Assembly: GCA_017853715.1 (NCBI GenBank)
Contig: JAFMIZ010000006.1
Coordinates: 1-57,570 of the forward strand
DNA length: 57,570 nucleotides
Reading direction: 5' to 3'
DNA from: Pedosphaera sp.
GTDB taxonomy: Bacteria > Verrucomicrobiota > Verrucomicrobiia > Limisphaerales > DSYF01
The notes under the pieces were generated by a model, which saw nothing but the letters and a program-made list of their open reading frames with translations, was not told where the DNA came from and did no database searches. Positions 9,403 through 17,102 of this stretch are shown here, piece by piece. Each line of letters starts with the position of its first letter. Within the stretch, counting starts at the first letter, position 1. The position numbers were made by a program, and so were the translations under genes.

Positions 9403-10884
9403 TCAGTTGCGCCGCCGCAACCAGACCAAAGTGCCGAGCAACAAAACCGCCCCCGGCAAGCCGAGCAGCAAAATCCACTGGGCAGACTTGAGCTGGGATT
9501 CGGTCATCACCAGCCGCGTCTCGGTGATCGGTTTCGGCCCCAATCCCTTGATGAGTTCCAGCCGGTCAACCAACCAGTTCACGGCGTAAGCGGCCAAATC
9601 GCGGTTTGCAGCCTGATCCAGCAGGTCGTTTTCAAAAACCAATGAGTCGCCCAGAACAACGATGCGCGTGGTGCCACGCGCGCTGGACACGCCAGCCACC
9701 GCACCTTTTTCAACAGCTACGCCGATGGGATATTCTGCGGGCGGAGCGCTCAAGCCCTCTAAAACAGAATCTTTGCTTGTGAAAGCCAGCGGGACGACCT
9801 TGGGCGCGTCGGCAGCAGTGGAAGCTTGTTGCACCTCCGCAATCATGCGAGGCGAATAAACATAAATGGCAGATTGCTGTAGCGGATTGACGACCGGGTG
9901 GGCCGAGAATCTCCGGATGATCAAATCCTTGTCACGACTCGGCGAGTTGCCAGGATCCAACACCACGTTGGGGCTGACGTCCACGCCCCACTTTGCCAGC
10001 AACGACTCAAGGCCGGTGGGATTGTTGGTGGAAGCAAAGTTGAACATCACCAACAAGCGTCCACCCGTGTCAAGATAGCCGCCAATCGCATCCAACTCGA
10101 TCTGCGGAATGCGCGTGCTTGGGCCGGCAATCACCAACAAATTGCAATTGTCGGGCACGCCATTCGTCACCAGCGAGACCGGCTGGGCTTGCAGATAGTT
10201 CTTCATCAGCAACCCAATGAACTTGGAATAACCGAAGGGGTCATCGTCCTTGCCCACGGCATGTTCGCGGTGGCCCGTGAGGTAATACACGTTCATGGGG
10301 ACCGGATTCTTCACCGCGAGCAACATGGCGGTGAAAAGCATCTCACCGTTGAAGGCGATACGGCGCTTTTCATATTCACGCCCACTTTCGCTCGGGACCG
10401 CCTCCAGCTTCGTCTCCACCAGCGCATCGCCGTTCACCATCTTCACCCGGCCCTCACAATCGAAAATCACCAAATCCTTGGCACCCGGAGTGTCCATGCC
10501 GTTCTTTTCATACTTGGCCTTGATGCGTTGCGCTCCCGCTGTATCCCGGGTGTAGTCCACCTTCTCCACCTCGATGCGCGGACTGGCTTCGTGGTACTCC
10601 TTGGCCAGGGCCTCGATGGTGGTGAACATCGGGTCGGATTTGTCGTAATAGAGCGTGATGCGGACTTCGTTGGTCAGCGACTTGAGCAGCCCCAAGGTTT
10701 GCGCGGAAAGCTCGACGCGCGTGTGGCTGCCCACGGTCACGCGCCGGAAGAAGTAATTGTGCCCGATGAAATTCGCCATCATCACGATGGCCAGCAACGC
10801 AGCCATCCCGATGACGACAGATGAACCGGCGCGCCATTTGCGTCCGGGGGTAAAACTGGGGCGATCTTCAGGGTGCTCGGCCAT
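9403..10884 (-). CDS. GldG-like ABC-type auxiliary transport protein
   Basis: 493 aa; SAQTLGLLKSLTNEVRITLYYDKSDPMFTTIEALAKEYHEASPRIEVEKVDYTRD...; VYYLTGHREHAV. Confidence 0.85.
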   Translation of the reverse strand: MAEHPEDRPSFTPGRKWRAGSSVVIGMAALLAIVMMANFIGHNYFFRRVTVGSHTRVELSAQTLGLLKSLTNEVRITLYYDKSDPMFTTIEALAKEYHEASPRIEVEKVDYTRDTAGAQRIKAKYEKNGMDTPGAKDLVIFDCEGRVKMVNGDALVETKLEAVPSESGREYEKRRIAFNGEMLFTAMLLAVKNPVPMNVYYLTGHREHAVGKDDDPFGYSKFIGLLMKNYLQAQPVSLVTNGVPDNCNLLVIAGPSTRIPQIELDAIGGYLDTGGRLLVMFNFASTNNPTGLESLLAKWGVDVSPNVVLDPGNSPSRDKDLIIRRFSAHPVVNPLQQSAIYVYSPRMIAEVQQASTAADAPKVVPLAFTSKDSVLEGLSAPPAEYPIGVAVEKGAVAGVSSARGTTRIVVLGDSLVFENDLLDQAANRDLAAYAVNWLVDRLELIKGLGPKPITETRLVMTESQLKSAQWILLLGLPGAVLLLGTLVWLRRRN

Positions 10885-10885
10885 G

Positions 10886-11638
10886 TTATTTCCAGCGGCG
10901 GCTCTCCACGACCCGCAACGTGAGGACGAGGAAGAACACGGTGAAACTCACAAAGAATATCGCCGGCCGGGTGTCGATGACCCCCCGTGCGAAGTCGTGC
11001 ATGTGATCGAACAAGGCCACCCAAGCCAGCAGCTTGGCTGCCCGCGTCGCCGTGTCGGGCAACAGACTGGGCAGAAAGCCCAGCAGGAACAAACTCGTGC
11101 AAAGCGCCAGGCTCACCATCGCCGCCACCGTCTGCGACTTGGTCAACGCCGAGGCAAAGATGCCGAACGACAAAAACAAAGCGCCCACCAGCAGGATCCC
11201 CAGATAGGTGCTGCCGATGATCGACGGGTCAAGGGACTGCCGTTCGTTGCTGAAGTGTTGAATCACGGTCACCACGGCAATCATCGGCAGCCACATGACG
11301 AGGTAGAAAAACAACGCGGAGAAAAACTTGGCCAGCACCACGGTGCCCTCGCGCACGGGCGAGGTCATCAATGTCTCATACGTTCCGGTGGCCCGCTCCA
11401 ACGCGAAACTGCGCATGGTGATCACCGGCACCGCCAGCAACAGCACGATCCAGAAAATCGGCGTCACATAATACATCTCCGTGACGGGCATCGGCGAAGC
11501 GGACTGGCGCAATTGCATGAGCAACAGGACGAATCCAAAGCTGTTCAGGAACGTCGCAGCGGCGATGATGACATAGCCGGAGAGCGAGAGAAAATACGAC
11601 GCCATTTCGCGCCGCATGAGGGTGAGCAACACGCGCAT
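10886..11638 (-). CDS. ABC transporter permease (GldF-like)
   Basis: MRVLLTLMRREMASYFLSLSGYVIIAAATFLNSFGF; start set to 11638 from the ATGA overlap with the upstream ATPase gene (track start 11863 is too long). Confidence 0.88.
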   Translation of the reverse strand: MRVLLTLMRREMASYFLSLSGYVIIAAATFLNSFGFVLLLMQLRQSASPMPVTEMYYVTPIFWIVLLLAVPVITMRSFALERATGTYETLMTSPVREGTVVLAKFFSALFFYLVMWLPMIAVVTVIQHFSNERQSLDPSIIGSTYLGILLVGALFLSFGIFASALTKSQTVAAMVSLALCTSLFLLGFLPSLLPDTATRAAKLLAWVALFDHMHDFARGVIDTRPAIFFVSFTVFFLVLTLRVVESRRWK

Positions 11639-12600
11639 CAGACCTCGTCCTCCTCGCCGGGTTGCGTGACCTGAATGTAGATGTCCTCCAACGAATGACG
11701 GCTGCGGGTCAACTCGCGCAGCGTCCAGCTGTTCAGCCGCGCCAATTCGTAAACCATAAGCCGCAGGTCCAGCCCATCCTTCGCCGTCAGCGCACAACGC
11801 TGGAACGAACCGTCGAGCGCCGAGATGTTGAAGCTTTCCAACTCGGGAATCTGGGAGAAACATTCGTGCAACTGCTGCGCGGGCGCGTCCACTTCCGCCA
11901 CGATCTGGCCGTTGACGTTCATGCGCCGCTGCAAATTGTCCGTGGAGTCCGCCGCGAGGATGCGCCCCTCATACATGATCAAGACGCGGCTGCAGGTCAT
12001 CTCCACCTCGGGCAAAATGTGCGTGGAAATGAGCACGGTGTGCTTCTCCGCCAGCCCCTTGATCAAGGCCCGGACGGCGCGAATCTGGTGCGGGTCCAGA
12101 CCGATGGTCGGCTCATCGAGGATGATCAGTTCGGGATCATGCAACAGCGCGTCCGCCAAGCCGACACGTTGCTTGTAACCCTTGGAAAGCTGGCCGATGA
12201 GCCGCTTGGAGACGTCGGTGATACCGCACTGATCCATCACCGTGTCGACGCGCTCGCGCGAGCGGCGAACGCCGAGGCCCTTCACCCGCGCCCGGAACTT
12301 GAGGTATTCGCGCACGCGCATGTCCATGTGCAACGGATTATTCTCGGGCATGAACCCAATGCGCCGCCGCACCTCCAACGAATCATGGAAGACATCCCAC
12401 CCCGCCACCTTCGCCGTGCCTGAGGTGGCGGGGAGGAAGCTGGAAAGAATGCGCATGGTCGTGCTTTTGCCGGCACCATTGGGCCCAAGCAGGCCGACGA
12501 TCTCACCGCGCTCGACCGTGAAGGAAATATTGTCCACGGCGGTATGCCCGGCATACCGCTTGGTCAAATCACTGACTTCAATCATCGGTTCTCGACTCAT
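11638..12600 (-). CDS. ABC transporter ATP-binding protein (GldA-like)
   Basis: MSREPMIEVSDLTKRYAGHTAVDNISFTVERGEIVGLLGPNGAGKSTTMRIL; LSKGYKQRVGLADALLHDPELIILDEPTIGLDP. Track ORF extends to 12624. Confidence 0.95.
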   Translation of the reverse strand: MSREPMIEVSDLTKRYAGHTAVDNISFTVERGEIVGLLGPNGAGKSTTMRILSSFLPATSGTAKVAGWDVFHDSLEVRRRIGFMPENNPLHMDMRVREYLKFRARVKGLGVRRSRERVDTVMDQCGITDVSKRLIGQLSKGYKQRVGLADALLHDPELIILDEPTIGLDPHQIRAVRALIKGLAEKHTVLISTHILPEVEMTCSRVLIMYEGRILAADSTDNLQRRMNVNGQIVAEVDAPAQQLHECFSQIPELESFNISALDGSFQRCALTAKDGLDLRLMVYELARLNSWTLRELTRSRHSLEDIYIQVTQPGEEDEV

Positions 12601-12670
12601 GCAAGCGGTGCGGAGAGTAGTCAATCCGTGGTGTTACGGGCGATGAAAAACTTTGCCGTGGGGTAGCCGC

Positions 12671-14131
12671 TCAAGGCTTGAGCAGGTTGACATCCACCTT
12701 GGCCTGTACTTGTTGCACGTAGGGCCCACCCAGCGACTTCAACGCGATGATGGTCAGCTTGGCAGTGAGGTCATGCGGGGCCTTGTTGACGAGAGCAAAA
12801 CCAAAATCGCGCAAGTCGTTGACGGCGGTGACATCGAATCCCGTGACCACCATACCGGCTTTCAACTCAGCTTGCGCCGCCGGGCTGCCGCGCTCTATGG
12901 ACCGGATGAGCAACCCCTGCCCGTCACGAAGACCGATGCGCAGGGCATCCGTAGAGGTCAGTTCCTGAAGCACCAACCCGGTGCGCTGTTTGATCATATC
13001 ATCAAAGGACTCAAGCTTCACCGTCACCGTCCGTGGCGCGGGACCGGCGATCACGAGCTGCAACTCGTCCAGGTCCGGACGATTCACCATTTCGAGAAAG
13101 CTGAACACACTACGCGTCGGCTGACCGTTGACCTGAGCGATCTCCATGCCGACCTTGAGCCCGGCTTTCTCCGCCGGACTTCCCGGCTGCACGGCGCGAA
13201 GCACCAACCCGGGCGCCCCCCCACGAAACCAAGCCCCGAACCACTTGTTCGCGGCGACTTCCGGCGAAACAAACTGTGACAGCGCCGTCGCCACCTCACG
13301 AACAGGGATGGCAAACCCAATCCCCTGCCCTTCCTTGTAAACAGCCACGTTGATCCCGATGAGTTCGCCGCGCAGGTTGACCAAAGGCCCACCACTGTTG
13401 CCCGGGTTGATCGCGGCGTCGGTTTGCAACCAGTCCGCGATGTTCAATGGCTCGTTGCCAGTCGGGGGACGGCGGTTCTTGGAACTCAGGATGCCGCGCG
13501 CCACTGAACCGCCCAAGCCGAAGGGGTTGCCCAGCGCCAAAACGGTTTCACCCAAGAGCAAATCATTGTCCGCCGCGAACCGGACGACCTTGAACTTCTC
13601 ACCGGGCTTCGCCTTGATCTTGAGCAACGCCACGTCGCTCTTTGAAGTGGCGACAATTTTTTCGGCGTCATATACCCGCCCATCGGCGAGCTTGATTTGA
13701 ACGCGACTGCCGCTGCGAACAACATGCCAGTTGGTAAGGATGTAGCCGTCCTCATCGATGATGACCCCCGAACCCAAATTGTCCAACTGCTCCTCCGTGC
13801 GCGGCTTGCTGATGGGCGGCAACCCGAAATACTGGCGCCGCAGTTCGTCATAGAAATCGTGATACTCCAGGATGCGGGAGGTGGCGATATTCACCACGCC
13901 GGGCATGACTTCCTCCACCGCCGCCACCGTGGCGTCCCGCCGGATATCGTTTGGCGGCACCGTCGGTGCCAGTTCCTGCGTGCCCGGCTGGTCAGCTGAA
14001 GCGGGCTTGGACGTATTCACGGGCAATTCCGCCTGGGTAAATCCCAGCCAGCCGGCCAAGCCGCCGCCGGCCAACAGGGCCGCCCAAAAACGACGATGTC
14101 CGATTTGTTTCATAGCTATAACAACAGTCAA
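12671..14131 (-). CDS. HtrA/DegP-like trypsin-like serine protease with PDZ domains
   Basis: LGSGVIIDEDGYILTNWHVV; DVALLKIKA; TDAAINPGNSGGPLVNLRGELIGIN. Confidence 0.95.
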   Translation of the reverse strand: MTVVIAMKQIGHRRFWAALLAGGGLAGWLGFTQAELPVNTSKPASADQPGTQELAPTVPPNDIRRDATVAAVEEVMPGVVNIATSRILEYHDFYDELRRQYFGLPPISKPRTEEQLDNLGSGVIIDEDGYILTNWHVVRSGSRVQIKLADGRVYDAEKIVATSKSDVALLKIKAKPGEKFKVVRFAADNDLLLGETVLALGNPFGLGGSVARGILSSKNRRPPTGNEPLNIADWLQTDAAINPGNSGGPLVNLRGELIGINVAVYKEGQGIGFAIPVREVATALSQFVSPEVAANKWFGAWFRGGAPGLVLRAVQPGSPAEKAGLKVGMEIAQVNGQPTRSVFSFLEMVNRPDLDELQLVIAGPAPRTVTVKLESFDDMIKQRTGLVLQELTSTDALRIGLRDGQGLLIRSIERGSPAAQAELKAGMVVTGFDVTAVNDLRDFGFALVNKAPHDLTAKLTIIALKSLGGPYVQQVQAKVDVNLLKP

Positions 14132-14215
14132 AGCGCCGGGTGGTTGCGTTCAATCTTTCACCCAGGTCTCTCGCTGGCTTGACTTTGCGGGGACGCCATC
14201 GCAAAAGCAATTCGA

Positions 14216-15691
14216 GTGTCTTTCTCCCTCAACAACTTCTACGCCCGTTGGCGGCGACACAGCGGGGCCGTACCCACCTTGCGCGAAGGCGCGGACCCAC
14301 CGCCCGAGCAACTGCTGCAATCCATCTGGCAGCAACAACGCCTGCGCCGCGACCAGCTCACCACGTTCGACGGACAACCGGTACGAATCCTTCACCCCGG
14401 GTTCCTCAGCCGCGAGGGCGGACCGGACTTTCGGGCGGCGGTCATCCAGTTCGGCAACCATCCGCCCGTCAGCGGCGACGTGGAATTGGACATCGTCGCG
14501 GGCGGCTGGAAGGCGCACGGTCACGACCGCAATCCCAAGTTCAAGTCCGTGGTCCTCCACGCCGTCTGGCAGGCACCCACGCGACCCGCGGCGGGACCGC
14601 CCCTGGTGGCACTACACGGCAAACTCGATGCGCCGCTCGCTGAACTCGCTGAATGGCTCGGCGGCGAAGGGGTGCCCGGCCTGCCCGAAGAATTTCGTGG
14701 CCGCTGCGCCGCGCCATTATGCGAACTGGGTGACGACGCGTTGCAACAGTTGTTACAACAAGCTGCGCTCGTGCGTTTGCGTGGCAAGGCAAGCCAGTTC
14801 GCCGCCCGCGCACGCGAAGCGGGTTGGGAACAATCGCTCTGGGAAGGTTTGTTCCGGGCGCTCGGCTACAAACACAACCCCTGGCCCATGCAACGACTCG
14901 CGGAATTGCGTCCGCGCTGGCAGAGCAAATCCGCCGATGCCGTCAGCCTGCAATCGCGTTTGCTGGGCATCGCCAATTTGTTGCCGACGGAACTCACGCG
15001 CGCCCGGATCGAGGCCGATGCCCACCTGCGCCAACTTTGGGACGGCTGGTGGCGTGAGCGCGACGCCTACGAGGACTGCGTTCTGCCACGCTCACTTTGG
15101 CGACTGCATGGAATCCGCCCGGTCAACCATCCTCAACGCCGTCTTGCGCTTGCCGCACATTGGCTGGCGGATGGCAAACTCGTGACGAGCCTTGAACGCT
15201 GGGCGACCGCCCCCTGCGACGACCGGCGCAAGAGAACATCGCGGCGCCAAGTCAGCGAACTCGCCGCCGTGCTGCAACCCGCACCAGATGAATTCTGGTC
15301 GCGCCACCTGACGTTGCGCTCCCGGCGCTCGGCCAAACCGCAGTTGCTGCTCGGAGACGCCCGCGTCACCGATCTGGCGATGAACGCCGTTCTGCCCTGG
15401 CTATGGGCCCGGGCCGCTGAAGGCAACGAAGCCTCACTGACCGACAACCTGCAAACGGCTTATCTGATGTGGCCCGCAGGCGAGGACAACTCCGTGCTCA
15501 AACTGGCACGGCAACGTTTGCTGGGCGCAGCGAGCGAGAAAGACTTCAACACTGCATCCGCCCAGCAGGGGCTTCTTCAGATCGTCCGCGACTTCTGTGA
15601 TCGCTCAAACGCCATCTGCGATCACTGTCGCTTTCCGGAATTGGTGAAGGCGTGGGGCATGGAGCCGCATTCGGCTTCGCCCCAGCGATAG
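14216..15691 (+). CDS. DUF2851 family protein
   Basis: 491 aa; LHPGFLSREGGPDFRAAVIQFGNHPPVSGDVELDIVAGGWKAHGHDRNPKFKSVVLHAVW. Confidence 0.88.
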   Translation: MSFSLNNFYARWRRHSGAVPTLREGADPPPEQLLQSIWQQQRLRRDQLTTFDGQPVRILHPGFLSREGGPDFRAAVIQFGNHPPVSGDVELDIVAGGWKAHGHDRNPKFKSVVLHAVWQAPTRPAAGPPLVALHGKLDAPLAELAEWLGGEGVPGLPEEFRGRCAAPLCELGDDALQQLLQQAALVRLRGKASQFAARAREAGWEQSLWEGLFRALGYKHNPWPMQRLAELRPRWQSKSADAVSLQSRLLGIANLLPTELTRARIEADAHLRQLWDGWWRERDAYEDCVLPRSLWRLHGIRPVNHPQRRLALAAHWLADGKLVTSLERWATAPCDDRRKRTSRRQVSELAAVLQPAPDEFWSRHLTLRSRRSAKPQLLLGDARVTDLAMNAVLPWLWARAAEGNEASLTDNLQTAYLMWPAGEDNSVLKLARQRLLGAASEKDFNTASAQQGLLQIVRDFCDRSNAICDHCRFPELVKAWGMEPHSASPQR

Positions 15692-15777
15692 AAGCATGGG
15701 AGCGCGGACAGCTACAGGCTTCAATGGGTTGGACACCTCCCCTTCATAAGTTTATTGTAGCCAACAAATTCGTTGCC

Positions 15778-16143
15778 ATGAACGCCTTTCAAATCATCTT
15801 CACCCCAGCCAGCGCGGCTGAACTCGCGCGAATGCCCAAGGACCTGCAACTGGAGATTCTCGGCGATTTCCGCGGCGTGCCGCATCAGGTGCTGTCCACC
15901 GAACTGGAAGACTTCGGCAAGCTGGAGCGCGAGGGACGCGTCCTGCACCGGCTGCGCATTGGGGACTACCGAATTTACTTCGAGAAGCACGATCTGGGCG
16001 TGCTGGTGCATCGCATATTGAGCAAAAACACGCTCAAGGATTTCTACTACCGCCACGGCCTGAAAGTGCCGGAGGATGAAGCGCTGCAAAGCAGTCCCCG
16101 CTTCTGGGAACTCATCGAAAGCGCACGCACGCAAAAGGCGTAG
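15778..16143 (+). CDS. RelE/ParE-superfamily toxin-like protein
   Basis: MNAFQIIFTPASAAELARMPKDLQLEI...LHRLRIGDYRIYFEKHDLGVLVHRILSKNTLKDFYYR; ATG at 15778 preferred over track start 15652, which overlaps the DUF2851 gene. Confidence 0.75.
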   Translation: MNAFQIIFTPASAAELARMPKDLQLEILGDFRGVPHQVLSTELEDFGKLEREGRVLHRLRIGDYRIYFEKHDLGVLVHRILSKNTLKDFYYRHGLKVPEDEALQSSPRFWELIESARTQKA

Positions 16144-16239
16144 CCCCTGGTCCGTAAGAACCGACGTGAGTGACGCAAGCGCCTCTGGAAGTAGAGGCTG
16201 CGGTGACGGTGAGGAAGAATACCAAGCAAATATACCAAG

Positions 16240-16863
16240 CTAATCCGCACTCTCGCCGAGCTCCACGTTCCAGTAGGCAATATCCACGAAGTGTTTCCAA
16301 CTTTCATGCTGCTGGAAATGCAGGTTGACCTGCACGAACGGCCGCCACTTCGGCTTCTTCGGCTTGCGGATGAGATGCATGCCCGCCTCGTTGGGGGTGT
16401 GGTTGCTCTTGCGAGTATTGCAGCGGATGCAGGAGCACACGATGTTTTCCCACGTCGTCGGGCCGCCGCGATCACGCGGGATGACATGGTCCAGATTAAG
16501 GTCCTTACGGTCGAAAATTTTCCCGCAGTATTGGCAGGTGTTCTTGTCGCGCTCGAAGATGTTATGGCGGGTGAACTTCACCTCCTTCTTCGGCATGTGA
16601 TCGAACACCGCGAGCAAAATGACGCGTGGCACACGAATGCGAAATGAAATGGTGTGGATGCTTTCCGGGTGCGGTTCGGCCTGGGAGAAATCATGCCACT
16701 CGCCGAAGTCGAACGTCTGGAAGCTGCCATCGGGCCGGTTGAACACCACTTCCGCGTGGCCTTGAAAGAGAAGGGTAAGCGCGCGGCGGACGGAGCAGAC
16801 ATTGACTGCCTGCCAGAGCCGGTTCAGCACCAGCACCTGCGAGTTGAGAAACGCAGCGCTCAT
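16240..16863 (-). CDS. HNH endonuclease
   Basis: NTCQYCGKIFDRKDLNLDHVIPRDRGGPTTWENIVCSCIRCNTRKSNHTPNEAGM. Confidence 0.95.
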   Translation of the reverse strand: MSAAFLNSQVLVLNRLWQAVNVCSVRRALTLLFQGHAEVVFNRPDGSFQTFDFGEWHDFSQAEPHPESIHTISFRIRVPRVILLAVFDHMPKKEVKFTRHNIFERDKNTCQYCGKIFDRKDLNLDHVIPRDRGGPTTWENIVCSCIRCNTRKSNHTPNEAGMHLIRKPKKPKWRPFVQVNLHFQQHESWKHFVDIAYWNVELGESAD

Positions 16864-17102
16864 AGCGTTAAAGGTGCGCGGACGCTAGCAAGGGCGCAAC
16901 CTGCTGTCAACGGGGCCAGCAGGTCGTTACTTGTTCGTCACGCCACCCATCGTCCCCGTTCTCCTCCTCGTCCTCCAAATCGAGTCTGTAATTCGGGAAC
17001 GAGGGCGACGACGAGGATGATTCCCAGCGCCAAATCCACCGCATCATCATGTGAGTTCATTCGGGTGGCATCGCGCGGCAATTCCATGCTAAAAAGTCTC
17101 TT

